This document shows, piece after piece, positions 8,744-20,220 of a stretch of DNA of 64,000 bases (position 1 is the first letter of the stretch; every line of letters begins with the position of its first letter). Source of the DNA: Marivirga harenae (GTDB lineage Bacteria; Bacteroidota; Bacteroidia; Cytophagales; Cyclobacteriaceae); NCBI RefSeq assembly GCF_030534335.1, contig NZ_CP130565.1:2935501-2999500 (forward strand), given 5' to 3'. The notes under the pieces were generated by a model that did no database searches, had not been told where the DNA came from, and saw nothing but the letters and a program-made list of their open reading frames with translations. A program made the translations under genes and the position numbers.

Positions 8744-9499
8744 TTATGCAACTCCTGCTTCTTCCTTGATCCAATCGTAACCTTTTGCTTCAAGGTCATG
8801 CGCTAACTCTTTTCCACCTGTTTTAACAATTTTTCCATTGAATAAAACATGTACGAAATCAGGAACGATATAATCCAATAGTCTCTGATAGTGTGTTACT
8901 ACTATAGTTGCATTATCATCATTTTTCAATTTATTGACACCATTTGCTACTATTCTTAAGGCATCAATATCCAAACCTGAATCTGTTTCATCCAAGACAG
9001 AAAGAGTTGGCTCTAACATGGCCATTTGAAATATTTCATTTCTTTTCTTTTCACCACCAGAAAAACCTTCATTTAATGATCTACTCAATAACGACTGGTC
9101 GATTTCTACCAATTTCATTTTTTCCTTCATCTGACCTAGGAAAGAAACAGCATCTAATGGTTCCAAACCTTTGTGCTCACGAATTTTATTTAAAGCCGTT
9201 TTCATGAAGTTGGTAGTAGTTACTCCTGGTATTTCAATAGGGTACTGAAAGGCCAAGAAAACACCTTCTTTTGCTCTCTCGTCTGCTTCCAATTCTAGTA
9301 AATCTTTTCCGTTGAATGTGATTTCACCAGAATCTACTGTATAGTCTTCTCTTCCTGCTAATACGGAAGCTAAGGTACTTTTTCCAGAGCCGTTTGGCCC
9401 CATAATAGCATGGACTTCACCTGGCTTAACTTCCAGATTGATTCCCTTTAATATTTCTTTGCCTTCAATCGAGGCATGTAAATCTTTAATTGATAACAT
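8744..9499 (-). CDS. sufC: SufC Fe-S assembly ATPase
   Basis: An ABC-type ATPase (251 residues) that powers the SufBCD scaffold; it is soluble and not a transporter. Walker A GPNGSGKS is at 34-41, the ABC signature FSGGE at 146-150 and Walker B LSVLDE at 166-171. The [11 protein letters not shown] stretch is typical of SufC. The gap to sufB is 71 bases. Confidence 0.97.
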   Translation of the reverse strand: MLSIKDLHASIEGKEILKGINLEVKPGEVHAIMGPNGSGKSTLASVLAGREDYTVDSGEITFNGKDLLELEADERAKEGVFLAFQYPIEIPGVTTTNFMKTALNKIREHKGLEPLDAVSFLGQMKEKMKLVEIDQSLLSRSLNEGFSGGEKKRNEIFQMAMLEPTLSVLDETDSGLDIDALRIVANGVNKLKNDDNATIVVTHYQRLLDYIVPDFVHVLFNGKIVKTGGKELAHDLEAKGYDWIKEEAGVA

Positions 9500-9570
9500 T
9501 GTGATATATGCTTATTTCAAAAATTTATTCTTCTTTTCTTTTTTTGTTGCACTCGTTAAAAATGCTTGAA

Positions 9571-11016
9571 TTAACCAACAGAACCTTCCAATGTCAAGGC
9601 GAGTAATTTCTGTGCCTCAACTGCGAACTCCATTGGCAGATTATTTAATACTTCTTTACAATAACCATTAACGATTAATGCAACGGCACTTTCTTCATCA
9701 ATTCCTCTTTGCTGGCAGTAGAATATCTGATCCTCGCCAATTTTAGAGGTGGTCGCCTCGTGTTCTACCTGAGCAGAACTGTTTTTTATTTCTATGTATG
9801 GGAATGTATGAGCTCCACATTTGTCCCCCATTAATAAGGAGTCACATTGTGAGAAGTTTCTAGAGTTTTCTGCTCTTTTGTGGATTTCTACAAGTCCTCT
9901 ATAAGAGTTCTGACTCTTTCCACCAGAAACACCTTTCGAGACAATTCTACTTTTTGTGTTTTTCCCGATATGGATCATTTTCGTACCAGTATCAGCCTGT
10001 TGCATATTATTTGTTACTGCAACAGAATAAAATTCCCCTTGAGAATAATCTCCTTTTAAGATACAGCTAGGATATTTCCATGTAACTGCTGATCCTGTTT
10101 CGACCTGCGTCCATGCAATTTTCGCATAGTCACCTGCGCAAATTCCTCGTTTCGTCACGAAATTATAAATTCCACCTTTTCCGTTTTTATCACCAGGATA
10201 CCAGTTTTGAACTGTAGAATATTTTACCTCAGCATTTTTAGCGGCATAAATCTCTACAACGGCTGCGTGCAATTGGTTTTCATCACGCATAGGTGCAGTA
10301 CAACCTTCCAGATAACTAACGTATGAATCATCTTCTGCTACAATCAAGGTTCTTTCAAACTGCCCTGTATTGGCGGCATTGATTCTAAAATAAGTGGAAA
10401 GCTCAACAGGGCATCTTACTCCTTTCGGGATATAGCAGAATGAACCATCCGAAAATACAGCTGAGTTTAAAGCTGCGTAAAAGTTATCATTAGAAGGAAC
10501 GACTGAACCAATGTATTTTTTAACCAATTCAGGATGCTCTTTTACTGCTTCGCTAAATGAGCAAAATATGATCCCTAATTCTCCTAATTGCTTTTTAAAT
10601 GTTGTTCCAACAGAAACGGAATCCATTACAGCATCAACCGCAACTCCAGTCAATCTTTTTTGCTCGGTAAGAGAAATCCCCAATCTTTCAAAGGTTTTTC
10701 TCATTTCAGGATCTACTTCATCCAAGCTTTTTGGTTTATCCTTAGGCTTAGGAGCAGAATAGTATATGATATCTTCAAATTCTGGTTTTGGATAATGAAC
10801 ATTGGCCCATTTAGGCTCTGTCATTTTTCTCCAATTCCTATAAGCTTTCAGCCTCCATTCTAGAAGCCATTCTGGCTCTTCTTTTTTAGCTGATATAAAA
10901 CGGACTATATCTTCATTCAGGCCTGGAGGTGCAGAGTCCGCTTCAAAATCTACTGTCCAACCATGCTCATATTCTTTTGAGGCAAATTCTTCCAGTATTT
11001 GATCGTCTTTACTCAT
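9571..11016 (-). CDS. sufB: SufB Fe-S cluster scaffold subunit
   Basis: SufB is the main scaffold subunit (481 residues). The N-terminal region with [13 protein letters not shown] and the C-terminal beta-helix with [17 protein letters not shown] are standard for SufB. It is the first gene of the operon and is preceded by TAGCTTTG (11058-11051), an exact Bacteroidota -7 box. No SufA/IscA or regulator gene lies next to it. Confidence 0.97.
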   Translation of the reverse strand: MSKDDQILEEFASKEYEHGWTVDFEADSAPPGLNEDIVRFISAKKEEPEWLLEWRLKAYRNWRKMTEPKWANVHYPKPEFEDIIYYSAPKPKDKPKSLDEVDPEMRKTFERLGISLTEQKRLTGVAVDAVMDSVSVGTTFKKQLGELGIIFCSFSEAVKEHPELVKKYIGSVVPSNDNFYAALNSAVFSDGSFCYIPKGVRCPVELSTYFRINAANTGQFERTLIVAEDDSYVSYLEGCTAPMRDENQLHAAVVEIYAAKNAEVKYSTVQNWYPGDKNGKGGIYNFVTKRGICAGDYAKIAWTQVETGSAVTWKYPSCILKGDYSQGEFYSVAVTNNMQQADTGTKMIHIGKNTKSRIVSKGVSGGKSQNSYRGLVEIHKRAENSRNFSQCDSLLMGDKCGAHTFPYIEIKNSSAQVEHEATTSKIGEDQIFYCQQRGIDEESAVALIVNGYCKEVLNNLPMEFAVEAQKLLALTLEGSVG

Positions 11017-11050
11017 ATATGACTTATTTAGACTAATTTCAATTTAAGTA

Positions 11051-11058
11051 CAAAGCTA
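11051..11058 (-). promoter_or_regulatory. Promoter -7 box of the suf operon
   Basis: TAGCTTTG on the minus strand matches TAnnTTTG and lies 34 bases upstream of the sufB ATG. I see no good -33 box at the expected distance, so the promoter may need activation. Confidence 0.5.
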
Positions 11059-11663
11059 ACACAAATTGTGCGTTTTAGTTATCAAAAATCTATATTTTTT
11101 AGTGATCGAATTATTGATAAAAGCTATACAAGGGGTGTACGGCAATGGCAGTTTGAGGTTCGGGAATAGACAAAGCATAATTGTATGTCCTTGAAGTCGC
11201 ACCAGTCGGTCTACAGGTGTTGTAATTGCTTCGTTTGAATCAATTTACGCACCCAGTATCCTATTTTTGGCTCACCTTTGTAGATGATGGCTACTTTATT
11301 ACGTTTGGAAATTTTTGCCACTATCAAGCAATTATAGGAAGAGCGAATATTTTTATCGCTTATAAGGACCTGGTGCTTTTAAGTATAAGCCTGCTTCTTA
11401 TAATGTTAACTGTAGGGTGAAACAGGTCTTTTATCAGATGACGAAAAGGACTAATTTAGGACTTTACAAAGTTACGTCAAGCTAGTCGCTAAATTTTTTA
11501 AACTCTAACAGCATTTTGACGAATTCTAACCTTCTGAATTACAGTATATTTTGTAAAATTAAATTCAAGTGTAGGAATGTTGTTTTAAATAGGTCTATGT
11601 AAGAATAATATTTTTTATTAATTTCCATCTCGAAACGAAAAAATTGAAACTAAATAGACGACT
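11059..11663. other. 605-base intergenic region with an unlike-composition block
   Basis: This long spacer lies between the sufB promoter and the divergent acyl-CoA synthetase gene. Bases about 11130-11225 are richer in G and C than the AT-rich flanks and contain segments such as GTCGCACCAGTCGGTCTACAG. I cannot match them to a gene or RNA. An open frame at 11226-11420 has no family features and overlaps the same block; it is probably not expressed. Confidence 0.4.
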
Positions 11664-13337
11664 ATGAGCGATTTTCCATGGTACAATCATTATCCGAAAG
11701 GAGTACCGAGAGAGATTAACCCCGATCAATATAAAAACCTCCCTGAATTATTTGAAGAGATTTTCCAGAAGCATGGGAGCAATGAAGCCTATGAAAATAT
11801 GGGCAAAGTATTGACCTATGCAGAAGTGGATGAATTATCCAATGATTTTGCTTCCTATTTGCAAAATGAAGCGGGTTTGAAAAAAGGAGATCGGATGGCC
11901 ATTCAAATGCCAAACTGTTTGCAGTACCCAATTGCTATGATTGGTGCCCTTAAAGCAGGACTTGTGGTGGTGGGGACTAATCCGTTATATACAGCAAGAG
12001 AAATGGCGCATCAATTTAAAGATTCGGGTGCCAAGGCCATTGTAATTGTTGCTAATTTTGCCAGTAACCTTGAAAAAATTTTAGAAGAAACTGAGATTAA
12101 AACGATAATCCATACTCAATTAGGTGACTTGCTAGGTGGACTTAAAGGAGGGATTGTAAATTTCGTAGTGAAGAATATCAAAAAAATGGTACCTAGCTAT
12201 AATTTACCAACGGCAATAAAGTTTAAAGATGCCTTGAAGAAAGGAAGAAATCATAGCTTTAAGAAACCTGAAATAGCATCAAGTGATTTGGCATTCTTGC
12301 AATATACCGGTGGAACTACTGGTGTAAGTAAAGGAGCTCAATTATCTCATAGAAATTTAGTGGCACATACTATGCAAACTAAAGAATGGTTTAAGCCCCT
12401 TTTTACAGATGGTTTACAAGAGCAAATGATCACAGCACTTCCACTTTATCACATTTTTGCCTTAGCGGTAAATGGTATATTAATGTTCAGCATAGGAGCT
12501 AAGAGCATATTAATAACGAACCCAAGAGATATGCCAGCTTTCATTAAGGAGCTAAAAAAACATCCATTTACCTTGATGACAGGTGTGAATACTTTATTTA
12601 ATGGGCTTTTAAATCAGCCTAATATAAATGAGGTAGATTTCTCACATTTGAAAGGATCTATTGGCGGAGGGATGGCCGTGCAAAAAGCGGTGGCCGAAAA
12701 ATGGAAAAAATTGACTGGAGGTCCGTTAGTAGAGGGTTATGGCTTAAGTGAAACATCACCAGTATTAAGTGTGAATCCTTTAGATGGAACTGAAAGAATC
12801 GGGACTATTGGAATTCCTACACCTAGTACAGATATGAAAATTTTGGACGAAGACGGTAAGGAAGTTGCAGTGGGTGAAGCTGGTGAAATTTGTGGTAAAG
12901 GACCTCAAGTAATGTCCGGTTATTGGAAAAAACCTGAATTAAATGACACTACATTCTTTAATGGTGAATGGTTCAGAACAGGAGATGTTGGCGTTCAAGA
13001 TGAAGATGGATTCTTTAAAATTGTGGATAGAATAAAGGATATGATCAACGTTTCTGGTTTTAATGTTTATCCAAATGAAATTGAGGACGTAATTGCTGGA
13101 ATGGAAAAAGTACTGGAAGTGGCGGTCATCGGGATACCTGATGAAAAATCTACTGAGGTGGTCAAGGCTTTTGTAGTAAAGAAGGATGAGAGTCTGACTG
13201 AGCAAGAAGTCATTGATTTCTGCAAAGAGAATTTAACAGCTTATAAATGTCCCAAATCCGTTTCTTTCGAAAAAGAATTACCTAAATCGAATGTCGGAAA
13301 AATTATTAGGAGGCACTTACGGGAGAATAATAATTAG
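11664..13337 (+). CDS. Long-chain acyl-CoA synthetase (FadD-like)
   Basis: An adenylate-forming ligase (557 residues) that activates fatty acids with ATP and CoA. The AMP-binding motif YTGGTTGVSKG is at 214-224, GYGLSETSP follows near 362, and WFRTGDVG near 436. The C-terminal catalytic lysine lies in SNVGKIIRR. The length and order match FadD rather than acetyl-CoA synthetase. It likely feeds exogenous fatty acids into beta-oxidation or lipid synthesis. Confidence 0.92.
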   Translation: MSDFPWYNHYPKGVPREINPDQYKNLPELFEEIFQKHGSNEAYENMGKVLTYAEVDELSNDFASYLQNEAGLKKGDRMAIQMPNCLQYPIAMIGALKAGLVVVGTNPLYTAREMAHQFKDSGAKAIVIVANFASNLEKILEETEIKTIIHTQLGDLLGGLKGGIVNFVVKNIKKMVPSYNLPTAIKFKDALKKGRNHSFKKPEIASSDLAFLQYTGGTTGVSKGAQLSHRNLVAHTMQTKEWFKPLFTDGLQEQMITALPLYHIFALAVNGILMFSIGAKSILITNPRDMPAFIKELKKHPFTLMTGVNTLFNGLLNQPNINEVDFSHLKGSIGGGMAVQKAVAEKWKKLTGGPLVEGYGLSETSPVLSVNPLDGTERIGTIGIPTPSTDMKILDEDGKEVAVGEAGEICGKGPQVMSGYWKKPELNDTTFFNGEWFRTGDVGVQDEDGFFKIVDRIKDMINVSGFNVYPNEIEDVIAGMEKVLEVAVIGIPDEKSTEVVKAFVVKKDESLTEQEVIDFCKENLTAYKCPKSVSFEKELPKSNVGKIIRRHLRENNN

Positions 13338-13372
13338 GACTTAATAATCAATATTTTTGAAATTATTAATTG

Positions 13373-13403
13373 AAGGGCTTCTCAGGTATGGGAAGCCTTT
13401 TTT
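13373..13403 (+). terminator. Rho-independent terminator after the acyl-CoA synthetase
   Basis: AAGGGCTTC (13373-13381) pairs with GAAGCCTTT (13392-13400), with one G-U pair, and a T-run follows. Confidence 0.75.
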
Positions 13404-13507
13404 CATAATAAAGATTGATTTACAAAAATCCAAAGCGGAAGAAATTGGCAGTGGCAAAAGTAAATCTATTCTTGCTTTAAAGATTTAATATTTCTAATAC
13501 CCAAACT

Positions 13508-14113
13508 ATGAATATACAAAAGTATAAATCATTCATACTATTCCTTATTGTCCTTATTATCACTCCTACACTAATTAGACAGTTTTTAGTAACAGATTCG
13601 GTGATTGAAATGGAGATTGTAAACAATAAGTTATTCCAATTGAGTAATATTAGTGTTGCAGAAGGGCAAATGTGGAAGTCCATTGATTATGCAGTGGAAA
13701 TGACTATCCTTTTTTTTGATTTTGTGCTTGTTGTTGGTATTTCTATCGGATTGTTGAGGGGATTTGATGTTGAGTATAAATCAAATGAGGTCCTCAAGGT
13801 GATCTCTGAAGCTTATCTTATTATATTATTCGGTTACCTAATGAAGCTTTTTTATTTTACTATGATGGATGATTTTTCAAGTGAGCATTTTGATAATTAT
13901 CAAATGCTTTCATTAGCTGATTTTTATAGTTTTGAAAACACTGATCAAGTAAAGTATTTTCTATTGTCTGGCTATAACTTATTTAGAATATCTGCTTTAA
14001 TTTATCTTGTATTTTCCATTTATAAGTTGACCAATAAAAACTTGAAATTAGCCCTGATTTTTTCTTTTATCCTTGGTTCTATTTTTTTTCTAATCCCTCT
14101 AATTGGATTATAA
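13508..14113 (+). CDS. Integral membrane protein of unknown function
   Basis: A 201-residue protein with four to five predicted hydrophobic segments (about 9-24, 68-84, 96-116, 150-170 and 180-200). The loop between segments 1 and 2 is moderately polar. I do not recognise the family. It is a single gene between the acyl-CoA synthetase and the convergent DPP-IV gene, bounded on both sides by terminators. Confidence 0.65.
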   Translation: MNIQKYKSFILFLIVLIITPTLIRQFLVTDSVIEMEIVNNKLFQLSNISVAEGQMWKSIDYAVEMTILFFDFVLVVGISIGLLRGFDVEYKSNEVLKVISEAYLIILFGYLMKLFYFTMMDDFSSEHFDNYQMLSLADFYSFENTDQVKYFLLSGYNLFRISALIYLVFSIYKLTNKNLKLALIFSFILGSIFFLIPLIGL

Positions 14114-14115
14114 AA

Positions 14116-14143
14116 AAAGCCCGACTTTGATCTGATCGGGCTT
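14116..14143. terminator. Bidirectional terminator
   Basis: AAGCCCGA (14117-14124) pairs with TCGGGCTT (14136-14143), preceded by an A-run. It lies between the convergent membrane-protein gene and the DPP-IV gene; the A-run gives a T-run on the minus-strand transcript. Confidence 0.8.
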
Positions 14144-14150
14144 CTAAAGA

Positions 14151-16316
14151 TTATAAATTTTCTAACCACCATTTGGTCATCATTCTAAAAAGATGTGGCC
14201 GTGCTCCATCTTCTCCAATCCCGTGTGTCCTGTCTGGATAATAGAACAAATCAAATTGCTTTCCTGCTTCTAGTAATGCGTCTTGATATACAACCGTATG
14301 TTGAACATGTACATTATCATCACCTGTTCCGTGGATAATCAAATACGGGTCTTCTAATTTTTCTATTTTGCTTAAAGGAGAATTATCGTCATAGCCATCA
14401 GCATTGTCTTGCGGTAAATCCATATATCGCTCAGTATAAATACTATCGTAATAGCGCCAGTTGGAAACCATGGCCACAGAAACGGCCGCATTGAAAACAT
14501 CAGCACCGTCTAAAATAGCATTTCCTGCCATGTAACCGCCATAAGACCAACCCCAAATACCAATTCTATCTGCATCTACATAGGCTAAACTACCCAAATA
14601 TTTTCCGGTTTCGATCATATCTAGGGTTTCATATTTACCCAATTGTCTGTAAGTCATTTTTTTGAAAGCTTCTCCTCGTCCGCCAGTACCCCTTGGGTCA
14701 ACCACAGCCACGATATAGCCGTTCTGTGTCATCATTTGATGCCAGTTGAATTGACTGCCTCCCCATGTGTTTTGGACTTGCTGACTGCCTGGTCCGCTAT
14801 ATTGATATACTATTACAGGATATTCCTTATTATCATCAAAATCTTCAGGTTTTAGGAAATAGCCATTTAAGCTTACATCCTCAGAAGTTTTAAATTGAAA
14901 GTACTCTTTTTCCACAAAACCGAATTCCTCTGTAATGGCTCTGTAGCTTTCATTATCCTTCAAAATTGTAAGTTTTTTATTTCCTTTGGTTTGGTGTAAG
15001 CTTACTTGGTTTGGTGTTGTGGGGTTGCTATAGTATTTAAGATAGTACTGAAAGTCATTGCTCATATTGATACGAGTATATCCTATTTCTTCTCCAATCA
15101 GCTTTTTCTTTTTTCCGTTCATGCCCACGGAATAGAAGGTTCTGTCTAATGGAGAAACTTCAGTGCTGATATAGTAAATTTTGCTCTCCTTTTGGTCGAT
15201 GCCAACTATGCTCACAACTTCCCATTCTCCTTTTGTAATTTGCCTTACTAGTTTACCATCAATAGTATATAGATAAAGGTGCTTGAATCCATCCTTTTCA
15301 CTAGACTGAATGAAATATTTGCCATCATCGGTATAGGTCAAATCATCACAATAATTCAATGCAACATAAGTGTCAGACTCTTCTTTTAAAACTACTTTGC
15401 TTTCACCTGTTGTGGCATTGGCGTGCAAAATCTCTAATATATTTTGCCTTCTGTTCATGCGGATGATGCTCAATAGATTAGAGTCTTTTGTCCATTGAAC
15501 ACGAGGAATATATTGATCTTTTTCTTTGCCAATATCCATTTTTTTACTCACTGCCGAGGCTAAATCGTAAACTGAAATCCAAACATAAGAATTAGCTTCT
15601 CCTGCTTTTGGGTATTTGTAAACGTAGTTTTCAGGATATAACTCCCCATCATTCCACTTTTGCAAAGTGTATTCTTTTACGTGACTTTCATCCATGGTGT
15701 AAAATGCTAATTTTTCACTATTAGGAGACCAGAAGAAAGTTTTGGTCACGTAAAATTCTTCCTCATAAACCCAATCTGAACCACCATTTATGATTTCATT
15801 AATTTTTCCATCGGAAGTAACCTGAGTAGTATTGCCTGATTCTATATCGAAAATGTAGATATTGTTTTCAAATACATATGCCACTTTTTTTGCATCAGGG
15901 GAGAATGTGGCAAACATTTGTGGATTTTCTGATAAGGCAGTTACAGTCTTATCTTCCAAGTTGTAAACATAATATTTTGCAGTAAATGAGCGTCTGTAAA
16001 TATAGTTGACATCAGTTGCCAGTAATAATTTTTGTTCATCCTTGCTGAAGGAATAGCTTCTAATTTCAAGATTAGGATCTAACTCGCTACCATCCACAAG
16101 AGTCTCTACCACTTCGCCATTTTCCACATTAATTTTTTGGACTTTATTTTCTTCCAAAGCAGAATAGTATTTACCATCATTCATCCAGTTAACGTTATAA
16201 ACAGATTCTTGACGGAATGTACCTTTTTCGTAAATATCAGAAACGGTAATTTTTTTTTGTGCGAAAGCAAGGCTAACACTTGTAAAACAAAGTATAAAAA
16301 GTAATTTTTTCATCAT
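14151..16316 (-). CDS. Dipeptidyl-peptidase IV (S9B) family protein
   Basis: A secreted serine peptidase (721 residues) with a signal peptide ending in FAQ near residue 20, a beta-propeller N-terminal domain and an alpha/beta-hydrolase C-terminal domain. The nucleophile is Ser591 in GWSYGGYM, the Asp lies in GTGDDN near 666-667, and the His is 698 in DRTHG. The WVYEEE motif near residue 183 supplies the paired glutamates that bind the substrate N-terminus in DPP-IV. It likely cuts dipeptides from proline-containing peptides in the periplasm. The second Met may be the real start. Confidence 0.94.
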   Translation of the reverse strand: MMKKLLFILCFTSVSLAFAQKKITVSDIYEKGTFRQESVYNVNWMNDGKYYSALEENKVQKINVENGEVVETLVDGSELDPNLEIRSYSFSKDEQKLLLATDVNYIYRRSFTAKYYVYNLEDKTVTALSENPQMFATFSPDAKKVAYVFENNIYIFDIESGNTTQVTSDGKINEIINGGSDWVYEEEFYVTKTFFWSPNSEKLAFYTMDESHVKEYTLQKWNDGELYPENYVYKYPKAGEANSYVWISVYDLASAVSKKMDIGKEKDQYIPRVQWTKDSNLLSIIRMNRRQNILEILHANATTGESKVVLKEESDTYVALNYCDDLTYTDDGKYFIQSSEKDGFKHLYLYTIDGKLVRQITKGEWEVVSIVGIDQKESKIYYISTEVSPLDRTFYSVGMNGKKKKLIGEEIGYTRINMSNDFQYYLKYYSNPTTPNQVSLHQTKGNKKLTILKDNESYRAITEEFGFVEKEYFQFKTSEDVSLNGYFLKPEDFDDNKEYPVIVYQYSGPGSQQVQNTWGGSQFNWHQMMTQNGYIVAVVDPRGTGGRGEAFKKMTYRQLGKYETLDMIETGKYLGSLAYVDADRIGIWGWSYGGYMAGNAILDGADVFNAAVSVAMVSNWRYYDSIYTERYMDLPQDNADGYDDNSPLSKIEKLEDPYLIIHGTGDDNVHVQHTVVYQDALLEAGKQFDLFYYPDRTHGIGEDGARPHLFRMMTKWWLENL

Positions 16317-16335
16317 GATAAATTTGATTCAATTC

Positions 16336-16343
16336 CAAAAATA
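16336..16343 (-). promoter_or_regulatory. Promoter -7 box of the DPP-IV gene
   Basis: TATTTTTG on the minus strand matches TAnnTTTG exactly and lies 20 bases before the ATG. The -33 region has only a TTTC. Confidence 0.4.
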
Positions 16344-16539
16344 GTAAGCTTTTAGTAAATGAAAAGGTTGAAATTGAATTAGTGGTGAGAGGAGCGGTTG
16401 AGTGGTATATTTGGTTGGCCTGTCTGCTAGTTTTTATGTGGATAGAGTCCTGATGTGCTGATATTTCGATGTATAGACGTTTAAATATGCTGATAGATCG
16501 ATTTATAAATTTAGAAGTTGTCTTGATACCATTCATTCC

Positions 16540-16628
16540 GTGCGTCATCGTAAGTTAACTTTTATAATTGAATAGATCTCTGCCTCCTCACTAAAGTAGG
16601 GGACAGGTTTGCGCAAGGGATGACGCAC
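16540..16628. repeat. Spaced inverted repeat in an intergenic region
   Basis: GTGCGTCATC (16540-16549) is a perfect inverted match of GATGACGCAC (16619-16628), and the match extends outward with a mismatch. The two arms flank about 69 bases. No gene is evident; the minus-strand ORF here lacks family features. The 422-base gap between the DPP-IV gene and ligA has nothing else I can name apart from the two promoters. Confidence 0.5.
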
Positions 16629-16707
16629 AGAACATAGTATCTGCAAGAACCTTTCATCCTGATATCAAATTTTCCGCGCTTTTTAGCCAAACCAATAGGC
16701 AAATCAT

Positions 16708-16715
16708 TAGATTTG
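16708..16715 (+). promoter_or_regulatory. Promoter -7 box of ligA
   Basis: TAGATTTG matches TAnnTTTG exactly and lies 23 bases upstream of the ligA ATG, giving a short leader. Confidence 0.45.
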
Positions 16716-16723
16716 TGATTTAA

Positions 16724-18754
<2,031 letters not shown>

Positions 18755-18758
18755 AGCA

Positions 18759-19289
18759 GTGATTAAGCACAAGATTTTATCGTATAAAGTTAAAAGAGGA
18801 CAGAAAAAGAGCAAATTTTTGCATCAGGCTTATCCCTATACTAAGCTAAAGAAAGTAGGAGTAATTTTCTCCTTTGAGGATCTAAAAAAACACGAAGCAG
18901 TCAAAAAATTCATTAAAGTATTACAGGCAGACGGAATAGAGGTAAAAGCGCTTGCCTATAAACCGAAGTCAACACAGAACTTTGAGTTCTACTTTGACTT
19001 TTTTGAAGATAGAGATCTTGGCTTTTTTGGCAAGATTGATAACCCGTATTTTTTGAGTTTTATAGATCAAAAACTGGAGTATTTATTTTGCTTAGATGAC
19101 ACGCTAAACTTGTACATGCAATATTTGTTAGTGAATACTAAGTCCGACACGAGAATTGGAGCCTACCAGGCTAATTCAGATAATGCGTCATTTTTTGAAT
19201 TGATGATCAAGCCAAGAGAAAGTGGTGATACCAAAATTTTAACAGAAGAGATTATTCATTATGTCAGAAAAATTTCAGGAAACAACTAA
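18759..19289 (+). CDS. Conserved hypothetical protein (possible DUF6913 type)
   Basis: A 176-residue protein with a GTG start, 4 bases after ligA and overlapping dapA by 29 bases. It has a basic N-terminus followed by KKVGVIFSFEDLKKHEAVKKF, and later FFGKIDNPYFLSFIDQKLEY. I believe it belongs to a Bacteroidota-only family, but I am not certain of the number. The overlap with dapA implies translational coupling. Function unknown. Confidence 0.72.
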   Translation: MIKHKILSYKVKRGQKKSKFLHQAYPYTKLKKVGVIFSFEDLKKHEAVKKFIKVLQADGIEVKALAYKPKSTQNFEFYFDFFEDRDLGFFGKIDNPYFLSFIDQKLEYLFCLDDTLNLYMQYLLVNTKSDTRIGAYQANSDNASFFELMIKPRESGDTKILTEEIIHYVRKISGNN

Positions 19290-20163
19290 AAAATTTACAG
19301 GGGTGGAACCCGCATTAATCACCCCATTTAAAGAAGATTTAACAGTAGATAGAGAAGCTTTAGAAAAGCTATTGAGACATACTGCCAAAGGAGCAGATTA
19401 TTTTGTGGTGCAGGGAACCACTGGTGAATCTGCTACAACAACATTAAAAGAGAAGCAAGAAATATTAGCTTTTGTAAAAGCACATAATCCTAAGCAATTA
19501 CCTATCGTATTTGGTGCTGGGGGTAATAATACTCAGGCAGTAATTGATTTGCTTGGCGAAATGGATTTGTCTGGAGTGGACGCAATTCTATCTGCTTCTC
19601 CTCATTATAATAAACCTTCGCAAGAAGGGATATATCAGCACTTTGTGAAAATCGCTGACGCATCACCTGTTCCGGTAATTCTGTACAATGTGCCAGGAAG
19701 AACTGCTTCGAATATGAAGGCAGAAACCACCTTAAGATTGGCCCAGCATAAAAATATTATTGGCATCAAGGAAGCATCAGGTGATTTAAGTCAATGCATG
19801 GAAATCATGGCTAATAAGCCCGAAGAATTTCTTTTGATTTCAGGAGATGATTTGTTGACCAATTCTATGATTACATTGGGTGCGGTGGGCGTAATTTCCG
19901 TAATGGCCAATCCATTTCCGGAAGTTTTCGCTAATATGGTTCATAATGCTTTGAAGGGAGATTTTGTAAAGGCAAATGAAAGCCTGTTTAAATTATTGCC
20001 TATCAATTCGCTCATGTACGAGGAAAGTAATCCAGTAGGGGCAAAGGAGGCATTACGACAACAAAGTGTTTGTAAAAATTATGTTAGATTGCCATTATTG
20101 CCAGCAACTGATGGGTTATCCAAAAGAATAGCAAAGAAAATTAAGGAATTTGGGTTGAGGTAG
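19261..20163 (+). CDS. dapA: 4-hydroxy-tetrahydrodipicolinate synthase
   Basis: DapA condenses pyruvate with aspartate semialdehyde in the lysine and peptidoglycan (DAP) pathway. The Schiff-base lysine is Lys170 in GIKEASGD and the catalytic tyrosine is Tyr142 in LYNVPGR. The 300-residue length is typical. It overlaps the upstream gene by 29 bases, and the chosen start leaves a short N-terminal extension before PALITPF. Confidence 0.97.
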   Translation: MSEKFQETTKKFTGVEPALITPFKEDLTVDREALEKLLRHTAKGADYFVVQGTTGESATTTLKEKQEILAFVKAHNPKQLPIVFGAGGNNTQAVIDLLGEMDLSGVDAILSASPHYNKPSQEGIYQHFVKIADASPVPVILYNVPGRTASNMKAETTLRLAQHKNIIGIKEASGDLSQCMEIMANKPEEFLLISGDDLLTNSMITLGAVGVISVMANPFPEVFANMVHNALKGDFVKANESLFKLLPINSLMYEESNPVGAKEALRQQSVCKNYVRLPLLPATDGLSKRIAKKIKEFGLR

Positions 20164-20211
20164 ATTTTATAATGTAGGCATAGGGCATGTCCTGCGCCTA
20201 CATTATAAAAT
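20164..20211. terminator. Long perfect inverted repeat between dapA and the helicase
   Basis: ATTTTATAATGTAGGC (20164-20179) is a perfect 16-base complement of GCCTACATTATAAAAT (20196-20211), with a further inner AGGGCATGTCCT palindrome. The convergent genes end on either side of it, so it can act as a bidirectional terminator. It lacks a strong T-run and is longer than usual, so it may also be a repeat element. Confidence 0.65.
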
Positions 20212-20220
20212 TGTTGGACA

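Noticed and set aside
11226-11420. 64-codon open frame in the sufB-fadD gap
   Set aside because: No family features and no sensible start context. The unusual composition is reported as a separate observation.
16273-16548. 91-codon minus-strand frame over the DPP-IV start
   Set aside because: It overlaps the true signal-peptide region of the DPP-IV gene and carries no domain.
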